From the NCBI GenBank assembly GCA_963575645.1, contig OY754468.1:3596001-3660000 (forward strand): 64,000 nt of DNA. The letters run 5' to 3'. Shown one piece after another: positions 1-11,300 of the stretch. The first letter of the stretch is position 1; each line of letters begins with the position of its first letter. Under the pieces are notes generated by a model that saw only the letters and a program-made list of their open reading frames with translations, ran no database searches and was not told the DNA's origin. This DNA is from Xanthostigma xanthostigma (lineage: Eukaryota > Arthropoda > Insecta > Raphidioptera > Raphidiidae). The position numbers and the translations under genes were made by a program.

Positions 1-513
1 GCACGATAGGTCGAAAGTGGTATTGTTGAAAAGATCTTCAAAAAATAAGCAAGTTTTGTAGGACATTTTTTTTTGTTACTGCCACCCCTGTTAAGTAATA
101 TTCGTTTGAAATTATTAAATTAACATGTCAATAACAAACTTAAATTTGAAAGTCGACATTTAAAATCTAGTTACCTAATTAAACAATGTCACAAATGTTC
201 AAACTGTCTTCAATTTACTTCTAAACACTGCGGCGAGCTTTTCTAGATATAATAATATGTTATGAGTACCTGGAAGTATTTTCCGACAAAAAAAAACAAT
301 TGCAATTATTGAAAACTTATTGTGACGTTGTTTAATTAGGTAACTAGATTTTAAATGTCGACTTTCAAATTTAAGTTTGTTATTGACATGTTAATTTAAT
401 AATTTCAAACGAATATTACTTAACAGGGGTGGCAGTAACAAAAAAAAATGTCCTACAAAACTTGCTTATTTTTTGAAGATCTTTTCAACAATACCACTTT
501 CGACCTATCGTGC
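1..513. repeat. Large inverted repeat (fold-back element)
   Basis: Bases 1-195 are the near-perfect reverse complement of 319-513, around a centre of about 120 bp. The outer ends read GCACGATAGGTCGAAAGTGG and its complement. No coding sequence is seen inside. The left flank lies outside the window, so a target duplication cannot be checked. Probably a non-autonomous fold-back DNA element. Confidence 0.85.
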
Positions 514-699
514 CATTTAACATTCCGGAGTTCAGAACATTCCGGAGCAAACTAACAGGGAAGCCGACCTTTCCGGGGGGAAAAAATATCATCATTCGAT
601 TCTTCATTAGGGCTTTTATAATACAGATTTTTGACACAACTCTCTACGACTAACCGTTTTCGAAAAAAACGACTGATACGGGTGGTCTGACTCACCCTG

Positions 700-838
700 T
701 ATGTCACCGGGATATTGTCAAACCCGTGATATTATAATTTCACTTAGTGAAATTATAATATCACGACTCTTTGTCAATCGTGAAATCGTCACTAGTGAAA
801 TTACAATATCACGGATTTGACAATATCCCGCTGACATA
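700..838. repeat. Short palindromic element
   Basis: The two halves are reverse complements: the ends are ATGTCACCGGGATATTGTCA and its complement, and the middle contains repeated GTGATATTATAATTTCAC-like units. It looks like a small MITE; no gene content. Confidence 0.8.
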
Positions 839-869
839 TATACAAAATGATCTCAAAAAACTGCATATC

Positions 870-950
870 AGTTGGAAAAATATTTTTCGCAAAAGGAGTA
901 AAAATTTTTCAAGACCCCCCTTACCGTAATCCTGGATCCGCCACTGATTA
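870..950. mobile_element. Truncated copy of 'GGCGGATCC' repeat
   Basis: The stretch with 'CGCAAAAGGAGTAAAAA', 'TCAAGACCCCCC' and 'CCTGGATCCGCCACTG' matches the right half of the fuller element at 10094-10278. Only one end is preserved here. Confidence 0.6.
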
Positions 951-1983
951 TGGGACATAAACACAAGTATTAAATCGTTGAGCCGCGACCAATGCAAAAA
1001 CTTTGTTTTCCGTGGCGCGTTTTGTTTATTGACATGTTTTGTATGCTAATTCACTTCAATTTGGACAAAAAATGAAAATATTAATTTTTAACAAGAAAAA
1101 AAAATAGCGGAAAAATAGGCCGATTATCAGTTTTTTTTTTTCAAACATCCGCCATTTTTTTTATTTTAGGATTTTTTAGTACCTAAATGAGGTGAATTGG
1201 CACATAAGAAACCTTTCATTTGTGTTTTTTTTCTTGCTGATCCTGAGATTAACTGTCGCCCATGGAATAATTTTTTTAAGGGCTCGACTTTGCGCTCTCT
1301 AGATATTATTTAAAAAATGAAAATTAAAAAACAAAATTATTTTTGTACTTGAAGTATTAAATAATATTGTAAAAAAGTTTTATATCTATATCTGGTAAAG
1401 GAACATAAGAAAAAAAAATTGTATTTGATGTTTTTTTAGTCTTCTAAAGTGGACAACTACCTTAAATAATTTATCACAATTTTTGAAAATGTGTGTGTGC
1501 GTTAGCACAATAACTCTCGACAGAGTCAATCGATTTAAATGAAATTTGGTCCACATATTGGAATCCATCACGGCACGTAGCTTATTTAAAGTGGGCCTAA
1601 TCGGGCCATTTTAAGAGTTTTAGGAACTAGAAAATGTTTTTGGACTCAGAATTGTTTCAGAATTGAAATTTAACCTTTTAGTAAACATTAAAATTTGCCG
1701 CTAGAATATTAATAACATCGGACCGACCCGACCGAACTTACAAATTTTGAAATTGTATATAAACTATTTTCTTACCGAAAGATGAACTAATAATGAACTA
1801 ATAATAATATTGAAATTTAAAAAAAATATATTATTTTAAGGGACGTATCAAAGGGTTTAGTTTTCTATTTTGTCTAAAAACAATTTTAAGTTTATAATAT
1901 TATAATAAAACCACACTCACTCTATTAGCAAATACACTATATTGTCGACAGTCTAAGAAAATTAGTTTCAGAATCGTCGATCA
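951..1983. other. Intergenic, no gene recognised
   Basis: AT-rich sequence with poly-A/T runs. Around 1490-1570 it contains a decayed 'CTCGACAGAGTCAATCGATTT ... AAATTTGGTCCACATATTGG'-style segment of the kind seen at the 3' ends of insect LINE/SINE repeats. I see no exon or RNA gene. Confidence 0.5.
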
Positions 1984-2341
1984 GACCAAATAATTCGTGT
2001 AGTTTTGAAAGTTGGTACAGTTATTTCTTAAGGTGTCCAGATGAATATACTAAAAGCCCCCGAGGGAGGGACACGAGCCGGCGATGGGGGAGGGGGGAAA
2101 GGTCTCTTTTTCAAGGTTTTTGCTTGTGACTCGAAAACTATTTATAATATCTTTTTTGTGACTTCTACATTAATTATCTACATTAAATTTCCTATAAATT
2201 ATGTCTAAACATTTTTACTGTACGATCAATACTTTAGGAGATACAGAGTATTAAAGGTGATAAAAATAAGAAGCTAAATCGTTTTACAAATTTTAATTCT
2301 GAAAAATTAAACAATTTTTTTTGCACGAGTATGCCGACTTA

Positions 2342-2640
2342 TCAATCAAATTGTGTTTCATCTTCGTCATCTTTATCATTAACATCGATGAGGACTCCAT
2401 TAGTATAAGCTCCTAGGCAGCCGTTACAGATAAGACTACACTTAATGCCCGCTTTTCGGCAACTGCATTTTCCAGAACAACCACTTTTACATCGGCAAAA
2501 AATTGAACTTAACAGCGCGTCAAGAGGAGGAGGATCCAAGGTCGTGATTGGTTCTAAGTTTCCATCGACTCCTCGCTTCCAACCCCATATTTCAGGAGGC
2601 AGTTGGTTCCCAAGCCACTCCAGATATATGTGATCAGTAC
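2342..2640 (-). pseudogene. Inverted duplicate of the CXC C-terminus
   Basis: On the minus strand this encodes the same C-terminal segment as 3455-3732 (WLGNQLPPEIWGWKRG..., the Cys block, ending DDEDETQFD). Only scattered differences separate the two, for example Pro-Pro versus Pro-Ala in the 'TTLDPP' stretch. It is the coding part of the left arm of the fold-back structure and has no N-terminal domain of its own, so it is not an independent gene. Confidence 0.75.
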
Positions 2641-3732
2641 ATAAATTATGTAAAATGTCATTACGGGCCACCTTCTACCGTAGTGTTTGATGGATACGAT
2701 GACGTAAAAAATAGCACAAAAACATCTGAACAAAGAAGGAGGGCGGTGAAATCGTCTGTTGATATAAACATCAATCTCTCGATGAAGGTCACTGTTCAGC
2801 AAGAGAATTTTCTATCAAATACAAAAAAACAAGTCCCAACTGATTAAACTTCTGACAGAAATAATGCAGGCTGCAAACATAGAAACACAAATAGCTGCAA
2901 GTGATGCTGACTGCACAATTATTTGCACTGCAATTGATAAAGCTGTAGGCAATCTTGTGGTCACTGTTATTGGAGAAGATGTTGATCTTGTAGTCCTTCT
3001 AATGGCTCTTACTCCTCTTGAAAAAGAAATATTTTTTGTCAAACCGGAAAGAGGAAAAGTGGAAACCAAAATATTTTCCTCTCAAGAACTTCAAAAACAT
3101 TCATTTTGGGGTTCTATTCTCTTTCTGCATAGTTTCAGTGGGTGTGATACAACCTCAGCTATTTACAGGAAGGGCAAAACATCAATTATCAAGATTTTTT
3201 ATCAAAAGCCATTACTAAAGGAAATAGCAACTGTATTTTATGACCCAACATCAACTCCGGATGTTATAGCGGAAGCCGGAGAAAAATGTTTCTTGAAGTA
3301 TACCGAGCGCCCTGTACTCAGTCTGAGATTAACAGACATCGATTCACAGTTTTTCTGAAATCTTGTACCAAGCCCAAACCGGATCTTTCTTCCCTCCCCC
3401 CTACCAAAGGGTCAGCGAAATATCACGCTTACAGAGTATTCCATCAAGTACAGGAGTGGCTTGGGAACCAACTGCCTCCTGAAATATGGGGTTGGAAGCG
3501 AGGAGTCGATGGAAACTTAGAACCAATCACGACCTTGGATCCTCCTGCTCTTGACGCGCTGTTAAGTTCAATTTTTTGCCGATGTAAAAGTGGTTGTTCT
3601 GGAAAATGCAGTTGCCGAAAAGCGGGCATTAAGTGTAGTCTTATCTGTAACGGCTGCCTAGGAGCTTATACTAATGGAGTCCTCATCGATGTTAATGATA
3701 AAGATGACGAAGATGAAACACAATTTGATTGA
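2628..3732 (+). pseudogene. Broken gene: PIN/XPG-like nuclease + CXC domain
   Basis: The conserved reading starts about 2628 (CDQYINYVKCHYGPP...VVFDGYDD), passes a basic 'EQRRRAVKSS' segment, then 'VIGEDVDLVVLLMALTP' and 'FLHSFSGCDTTSA', and ends with a cysteine-rich block 'CRCKSGCSGKCSCRKAGIKC' and an acidic tail. The acidic/hydrophobic strands and the 'GCDTTSA' motif resemble the PIN-like/XPG nuclease fold of repeat-associated proteins that recur in metazoan genomes. The cysteine pattern resembles tesmin/TSO1 CXC DNA-binding repeats. Two frame breaks disable it: a one-base length change in the A-run at 2823-2829, and another near 3285-3290. The original 5' end is missing because the inverted arm replaces it. 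The domain calls are by eye and family membership is inferred; the protein function is unknown. Confidence 0.6.
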
Positions 3733-4087
3733 TAAGTCGGCATACTCGTGCAAAAAAAAATTGTTTAATTTTCAGAATTCAAATTTGTAAAACGATTTAG
3801 CTTCTTATTTTTATCACCTTTAATACTTTGTATCTCCTAAAGTATTGATCGTACACTAAAGAGATATTATAAATAATTTTCGAGTCACAAGCAAAAACCT
3901 TGAAAAAGAGACCTTTCCCCCCCTCCCCCACCACCGGCTCGTGTCCCTCCCTCGGGGGCTTTTAGTATATTCATCTGGACACCTTTAGGAATAACTGTAG
4001 CAACTTTCAAAACTACACGAATTATTTGGTCTGAATTTCTTAATTTTCCCAGGCTAACTATAATCTGAATTTTTTGTTTCTCTAGAG

Positions 4088-5659
4088 TAGAGGTCCCCAA
4101 ACTTTTGACGTGATAACGTCTTATAAATTGATGAATCACCAATCTTATAAATTGATAAAACACCGACTGCATGCACGAAAAAGTGTAACGTAACGTTCCT
4201 AACGCGTAACGTTCCGCCTGACCCTGTGCGTGCTTTTTGCTAATTTCTCGCTCAATTTAAATCAGATCGGTTTGAAACCAGTCTTAAACGAAAGAGGAGA
4301 ACATTTTACATAGATTTCGTATAACAGAATTTGCCTAAACAGTTTTTTTATACAAATTTATATAGAAAAATAGCTGTATAAATGCAATGTTGTCTAATGC
4401 ATGGCGCGACGCGGTCGGTCGTCTTTGTTTGCCGTACATGGAAATTAGAAGATAACGTATGTCTTGTCTTAACATGAAAACGGCTGCATTTCTAATGTTT
4501 AATTCAATTTTTTGACATTAGTATTTTGTGAAATGCAACGCCTTCTAAGTTAAGTATTGGAATTTTTTTTTTTTTTTTATTTAGTAAAGCCGGTTCGGCA
4601 CACGAGGGCCATTCACAGCTGCGATAAAAGATGATAATAAGTATTGGAATAACTAATTATTATTAGAACATAATACTTTGACAGTTGCAAACGTCACTTT
4701 TGACATTTCTTATCATTCCGACACCAAGGATAAGCGGATTGAAACCAAATTTTGGGAGGATGTTTGATATGCAAATATGAAGTGGCCTATTGTTTTTGGG
4801 GAACATCGGCGCATGCGTAAAAGAATATATCTCTTATAATGATGTTTTATATAATAATAATATAGTTTTTAAAACGGTTTTTACTCTATCTATTTTTACT
4901 AGAAATTTTTGTAATTTTTTTGTAAAATCGGCGCATGCGCAAAAGAGATACATGCCACAGTTGTTTTTTATATAATAATAGTGTACTTTTTATTGTGTTT
5001 TATTATTCTACTTAATAAAATTTACCTAAATTTGAAGCGAAAGATGCAATATCATAGATTCGAATTATTATAATTATTATATAAATTTAGGTTATGTATT
5101 ACGGAATACGTTATCACGTAAAACTATCGTCCGTAAACCGACTTTACAGACAACCAATTTTTTTGTCTCGTAGACCACTTGCCATTCTTTTCGGTTTTGG
5201 GTAGACCCCCTGCTTTCCTAATATTGATTTTTTGCAAATTCATTAATTTCAAATGTATTTTTGACAACCGGTATAGTGCTACTCACTTTGAACGATTTAA
5301 ATTTATAACGGTAGTGAAATTGTAGTGTGAAATGTTTAGTTTTATACACTTATTAATTAGATTCAAATTAAACGAATCAAATTAAAATTTACTTTCTGTT
5401 ACATAAAATAACTAAGCAAAAAATAAATGCTTTTAGTGTGAGGGATGAATCTGATGCTTTAATAATAAATTTTCAACATTATTTTGGCATCGATTTAGTT
5501 AGATTTAATCTTAAATCTCTTCAGTTAACGATGTCCAGTTTGTTTCTTTTTTTGTTAGGAGATTCATAGACCCCCAATTTTTTTTCCCGCTGTCATGGAC
5601 CCCTTGCAAGTTGTCGTCGACCCCTGGGGGTCGATATAGACCACTTTTGGGAATCACTG
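4088..5659. mobile_element. hAT-type element with 8-bp TSD CTCTAGAG
   Basis: CTCTAGAG occurs directly at 4080-4087 and 5660-5667. Inside it are imperfect inverted ends (left TAGAGGTCCCCAAACTTTT; right end reads inward as CAGTGATTCCCAAAAGTGG). An 8-bp duplication and a C/TAG-start end of this form are typical of the hAT superfamily. No transposase is recognisable; most of the interior is a nested repeat (4105-5163). Confidence 0.8.
4105..5163 (+). mobile_element. Repeat family A ('GACGTGATAACGT'), nested copy
   Basis: It starts TTGACGTGATAACGTC and ends ...ACTTTACAGACAACCAATTTT. Related copies lie at 14343-15346 (+), 53473-54182 (-) and 61888-62140 (-). Both ends carry ACGTGATAACGT/ACGTTATCACGT as an inverted pair. 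The interior of this copy also holds a block with 'CGGCGCATGCGCAAAAGAG' (4700-5000) that belongs to the repeat family at 46760-47440 and 58560-59060, so it is itself interrupted. Class unknown. Confidence 0.7.
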
Positions 5660-5667
5660 CTCTAGAG

Positions 5668-6200
5668 GTAGCATCTTCACAGTTATTGTTTTTATTATAC
5701 GGACACATAAATATCGGGCAGTAGGTGATGTAATGAATCGGAGCCACGACGAGCAACCAGATCAACTTCCGATAACGCGTTCACACACATTCAATTCCAT
5801 TATTATATTTGTATAATAATATAGAGAGATTAAAACACGTACTACCTTTCCAGTTCAAGAGCACGGATAAACACCGACATACATAAACGTAACACTGATT
5901 AAATAAATTAACATTATGACTCCAACCTGTGTACATAAAATTGTAACGGGATCTGTCTGTAATTTTGTTTTCTAGTGTTTTTTTTTTTGGTATCTATAAA
6001 TAGGAAAATATGTTTTCATAATTTTTGTCCGTCAATATGTTTGTTTGTTGGACACATTTAAATTAGACGATGTCCGTTGTATACTAAAATAGAATCGAAA
6101 CATAGAAAAGCTTTTTAAAATCGGTTAAGCCGTTTGGGCTGTATGCTGGATACAAAAAAAAAACGTGTTTCACAGATGTACAGACAAAGCGAGTGTATAG
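5668..6200. other. Intergenic, nothing recognised
   Basis: No exon, RNA gene or clear repeat boundary was seen; AT-rich DNA between two transposon-derived segments. Confidence 0.4.
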
Positions 6201-6837
6201 GTGTCATCCCACTTACGGTCGTGTCATTTGGGGTCGAAACAATTTTTGTCCCACTTGCGGTCAATCGATATGATAAAATGCAAATAATGTCAGGGATGAT
6301 CTCACTTACGGTCAAGAAAATAACTTTATAAATGGGCAATTCCAAATGTCCTACAGAAAGAATAAGTCATTAAGTCATCTATACAATTCCGAATGCAATC
6401 TAACAGATTTTTCCAAACATCAAAATAATATGGCTTAACTTATATTTTAATTCCTATTACTAAAGTCAATATGTGCAGTTTTTATTTAATTCAACATCGT
6501 TGATGCGATGGTGTTTTTGTTGCGCAGTGAAAAGCAAAGTAGGTATGGGGGAGTTCTTTAAAAAACGATTACGAGGCGCTGTTGATGCGATGCTGTTTTT
6601 GTTGCGCAGTGAAAAGCGAGGGGGATATGGAGGAATTCCTTAAAAAACAATTACGGGATGCTGTTGATGCGATGGTGTTTCAGAAATTATCAAATTTTCT
6701 TTGACCGCAAGTGCCGTCACTCCTAACATTATTTTCTTTTATTAATATCGATTGACCGCAAGTGGGACGATAATTGTTCTGACCGCAAGTGGGACGACAA
6801 TTGTTCTGACCGCAAATGGCACGACCGCAAGTGGCAC
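6201..6837. mobile_element. MITE with clustered subterminal repeats
   Basis: The left side contains three copies of (C)CCACTTACGGTC-like units and the right side four copies of the complement (TGACCGCAAGTGGGAC). These give long imperfect inverted ends built from a short repeated word, with ATCGATTGACCGCAAGTGGGAC and its partner as the best pair. No transposase is present. Dense repeated subterminal words of this kind usually serve as transposase binding sites in cut-and-paste elements. Confidence 0.75.
6500..6672 (+). repeat. Tandem repeat, about 85-bp unit, two full copies plus part
   Basis: Units begin GTTGATGCGATGNTGTTTTTG and continue through GCGCAGTGAAAAGC and TTAAAAAAC. Starts fall at about 6500, 6581 and 6663. 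The array lies inside the MITE at 6201-6837. Confidence 0.8.
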
Positions 6838-8203
6838 TATTTCAGTGTATATAGGCGCGCTTCCAGCTATTGCTTGGGTCGCGCGTAAAAATGCGTGTTC
6901 ACACTTGACATTAAATTGAAAGATTTAATTACTGTTGAAAAGGCTATTAAGCCTGCTGCTAGGATTCTCTGGGTTTATGTACTGGCTCCAAGTCGACAAC
7001 GGAATTCTCTGGGTCCCAGTCGAAGAATAAATTCTGCCGTCGCGGTGACGGCACTCGTAAAAATCAACGATTTTTTAAATGTCAAGCTGGTTCCAGTAAA
7101 AATTAATTAGCATAATTGCCATTAGTCAAATTGTAATTCGTACCAAATAACACCTAAAACGTGGTGAGGTTAATTGAGATTGTATATTAGTGCAATAATT
7201 TGATGATTGTCAGTAAAATCAAAATTAATAAAGAAATATTGTAAATAGATTAACTTTTATTTAAGCTGCCTTAGATTAATTTTGTCTGCGTTTTTATATC
7301 TTTGGAGTCTTGATAAGGTGACAACCCTACCTACAGCACAAGTGCGTGATATCAAATTCGGGTACTCTGAACCAGAATTCCCGCGCCAGAACCACCCCAA
7401 ATGACGTCCTCATGGTGAAAAAATCGTTGAAGCTTTTCCAGCTCCCAAACAAATTTTTGTAAGAACCATGCTAGACAAACACAATTTCCTACAAAAAATC
7501 CCGGTCTAGCTATGCCGGATGTTTCAAATTATTGCACTTTTTTAGCTTAAATAATTTCAGAGATGCAGTGTATCCTTTGTGAAAGTTTCTATCTCCCGGT
7601 TCACCTTCTTAGGGGTTGAAATTTTTGGGATAAAATGTAACCTAGATCACTCCTGATACAGTTTCCAAGATTGGCTCGGACAGACAGACACTTCACTATT
7701 ATTTATATATATAGACTATAGACTAATTTCTACCCACGACTTCTTCCGCGTGGAATCTGTGTATGCAATTGATATAATTGATTAAAAACATCATAAATAC
7801 CAGCAAGGCTCCAATTTAAGACGGTCCTATAAATAATGTTTTTTTGTTTTACCATGTTTTGCAAAAACATAAAACTTTTGTGGATTCGATACACGTGAGC
7901 AAGCCACATAAATCTGGCCATGCGAAAAACATATATTAAAACACTCTCTCCTTTAGATTTTCCACTATAAATATAATAGCCCTAACAATATTTCAATCCA
8001 GATGACAAAACTTGTAAACGTGTACCACTGCACAATTTGGGCGCATCAAGATTTCGCATTAAAAGTACCAGAACGTCCACTTTTAACCTTAATTTATGAT
8101 AATGCGTTTAACCCCTTTAGGGGACTAGTTTTTAATTTTTGAAAAAGAGTAGTTTATACACTTTCCCAGAGTTTAAACTATCTTCATATTATTATTTTTT
8201 CAG
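6838..8203. other. Upstream flank of lipase exons, repeat-derived
   Basis: About 7400-7715 and 7735-8100 carry decayed dispersed repeats: 'GGCTCGGACAGACAGACAC' followed by a TA-rich tail, and a minus-strand 'ACCCACGACTTCTTCCGCGTGG'. The latter motif recurs in variants at 9905, 12547, 31320, 39573, 47300 and 58935. I looked for a signal-peptide exon that could join the exon at 8204 and could not identify one. Confidence 0.4.
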
Positions 8204-8324
8204 TGTGGAGTAACGAGTTAGCGACCCCGGAACAAGAGGCTGTCGACGAACGACACGATGCAGAGATATTACGAGCTGTTATCAACTCAATGGCGGAATG
8301 GGAAAAACGACACAAGCATATCAG
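8204..8324 (+). CDS. Lipase, first visible exon (pro-region)
   Basis: Acceptor TTTTTTCAG, donor GTAATA. The frame begins with two bases of a split codon, then WSNELATPEQEAVDERHDAE... Charged and probably helical, without lipase motifs, so likely a pro-region. It ends in KHI plus a split Arg codon that begins the RRKR motif across the next junction. Confidence 0.85.
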
Positions 8325-11300
8325 GTAATATACAGGTGGCTTTTTAAAACCCAAACACTCTTATTTCGTCATGGGTTTTCGAAAAAGAAAGTTTCGGAAA
8401 AAAGCTACAGGGACTCAAGGGAGAAGAACATTCAAATCTTTGATTAAAGTCTGATTAGTACGCTTCAATAATAAAATGTTTATTATTATTTTTTTTTTTC
8501 ATTAATATTTCAATATTATAAAAAAACTGAAACTGAATTCTATTAGAAACTAATTGCTAATTAATTTTTATGTTTTTTAGCTCAATTCTGAAGAAGGTCC
8601 GAATCCGGACCTGAACGTAAATTGATTGTATTATAATTATATATTTTTGTCAATATAATTGTCTGAAAAATTGGTCGATAATTATATTGGGGAGAACATT
8701 GTTGTAGTTTATTTTTTATTTGGTGGAGGCGCCTTCGAGATATCAAGATATCACTTTTTTTAAATAGGAACTCATATTTTTTATCTCGGAATACTGTTGT
8801 TTGGGTCAAAGAAAATAACTTTTGTTACTCAACATTTTTCGATTTGATGCAATCCTAAACCGCTGTTTGGCTTTCAATCATCCCAGGTTTCTTGTTTCAG
8901 CCTCGCATGGGCTGAGCTGTCACATTTTGTTTGCATGTGTGTCCGTTCAACATCCTCAAAAACTAGTTGCATCAGACAGTTGTCGGTTTTTTCAGGGTTC
9001 TTTTGCGACTCACACAAACAGGGATTCAGGATTGCATCAAATCGTAAAATATTTGGTGCTAAAGTTATTTTCTTTGCCCCAAAAAAACAATAATCCGAAA
9101 TAAAAAATATGGGTTCCTGTTTGGAGGTGACCTTGATATTTCGGAGTCGCCCCCACTAAATAAAAAAAAAAACGTCATCAATATTTTTCCCCTTGATTCC
9201 CTACAAGGTTTGTCCGAAAACCCTTCCTCCACAAAATGAAAGGATGTTCAAAAATTACAAGTAATATATTTTTTGTAATTTTTGTTTTGGTTTGTTATAT
9301 TTGTTTTTTTGTATATAAATAATAATTATGTATTTATTTATCCAATTTGCAAAGCCCTGAAGATGTTAACATTGTTAACGAAACGTAGACAATAAAAAGT
9401 AAAAATGTTGTACATTTTTTTCCCCATTAGATTGTTTTTCTATTTTATAACTCTTTTTATCAGACGAAAACGTGCACCCGAAAAGAAAGTTTGTTACGAC
9501 GAACTGGGATGTTTCGAAGCATCTGGACCATTTCATTATTTGGACACAGTACCATCGCCACCGGCGGAAATCGGCACTCAGTTTTTGATGTATCCACCTC
9601 GAAACGATGTCTCCGACATCGTCGACGGGCGTCGCAACGTGCGATCGTCGTTGGACAGCGCTCCACCAGGACCGGACGAACCGCCGGTCAGCGGCGACCG
9701 AGCTTTTACTGTGCCGTCTGACAATATGACAATGGCGTGGGATTGGGTCAAACACGGCCATTTCAACACTTCATTGCCGACCAAAGTCGTCGTGCACGGT
9801 TTTGGCAGTTCCTGTGATTTAGTCTGGGTCTATGAGCTAAGATCTTCATTGTTGAGATACGTAAGTTAAGACCATTTATTATTATTAAAAAACGGTTCCG
9901 ATTTTATAGAGGACTAGCTGTCTCGCCCAGTTAAACCCGGGTGCAAAATAACGAATGGGGAAGGGAGGGACATGAGTACGCACAGTCATCTTAGTTTACC
10001 GAGATGAATGCTGTGCCCAAATTACGTATCAGATACGAATTTGTTCGCCATAATTTAACTGTTCAGCATTTGATCCTGTTTATTAGTCTGTCCCAGTGGC
10101 GGATCCACGGGGGGGTTTTCGGGTTCAACCCCCCCCTTCCAGAGAATCAAAAATCCCAAATTAAAATCTTACTGCGCAATAAAAAAAAAGCTTTTCATGT
10201 TTTTCATGAATTCTCCGCAAAAGGAGTAAAAAATTTCAAGACCCCCCCCCCCTTGCCGTAATCCTGGATCCGCCACTGCAGCCAAGTGCGTCGACCAACT
10301 TAAACGAAATTTAGCACGAACATTCATTAGAGATCAAGACACCCCTAAAACGTGGGGCATTAGGGCATTCCATGAACTAAATGAGTGTCCCACGCCTTTA
10401 AACATTATAGAAGAGAAAGCAATACATTTTCTGAATTTTAATCGGTTGTTATCAGCATATTTTATATTTTATTTTGTTTTATACATATTTTTTTATTTTT
10501 TTCCATCGTTAACACCGTCACTTCCACCAAGTGTTTTTATTTCCATAGCCAAAATATCGGAATATTGTTATCATAATTTCATAGGACTGCAAGACTCAGA
10601 ATTATAACATACATGAAACAAGTGAATATTTTTTATTTGGATACTTTGTCTTGTGTCTTTTGAGGTACCAACTGTTTTCTTACAAAACTATGTAGATAAT
10701 TTTATCAAATATCGTCTGCAACTCTGTTCACCAATTCTTTTTAAAAACCACAGCAAAGTGTAGCATTTATCACCACAACAAAAAACGATTGTTACATTTC
10801 AGGATAACTGCAATATGATCTGCGTGGACTGGGCGGGCGGTGCAATCGTACCAAACTACGTTCGTGCGGCGACAAACACGCGACTGGTAGGAGCTCAACT
10901 CGCCAGATTATTGCGTGGACTTCATACACACGCCGGTTTACCACTAAATCGCATTCATTTGATTGGATTCAGCTTGGGTGCACATGTGGCAGGGTTTGCC
11001 GGATCGGAGTTAGACGGAAATATTAGCCGAATTACAGGTAGATAAATATTTCCCGTATATACTTTTAAATATATACAATCATAGGAATAAAATCGCAATC
11101 GAACCATAACGACCGTTTTAGTCAACGGGTAACGGGCCGACGCGAAACGGTTACCTTTGTACACGATCCGCTAATATAACGTGAGCGCGTCCTTTGTTAT
11201 CGATATCAGTTCTATACTTGAAGGGCGAAGAAGTGCAAGTACTTTATGTCGAGTGCAAAGAAAAAGCTTATTCTAGCCTACCTATACTATTTATACAAAA

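Larger units (their letters stand above)
1984..4033. mobile_element. Fold-back element around a PIN/CXC gene
   Basis: About 600 bp on the left (1984-2622) is the reverse complement of the right side (3455-4033). The shared sequence includes the GC-rich block with 'CCCCCGAGGGAGGGACACG' and the 3' end of a coding sequence. The unique middle (2623-3454) carries the rest of that coding sequence, on the + strand. So the 3' part of the gene plus its downstream flank has been copied in inverted form onto the 5' side. The left arm is about 60 bp longer because of an indel near 2150-2215. No terminal target duplication was identified. Whether this is a true transposon with very long inverted ends or a rearranged gene copy cannot be settled here. 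Confidence 0.7.

Noticed and set aside
1386..1571. Minus-strand frame with 'MWTKFHLNRLTLSRV'
   Set aside because: This is the common 3' repeat tail read as protein (decayed retroposon sequence), not a gene.
9375..9784. Minus-strand and alternate-frame ORFs over the second lipase exon
   Set aside because: They overlap the lipase exon in other frames; the GC-rich exon simply lacks stop codons in several frames.
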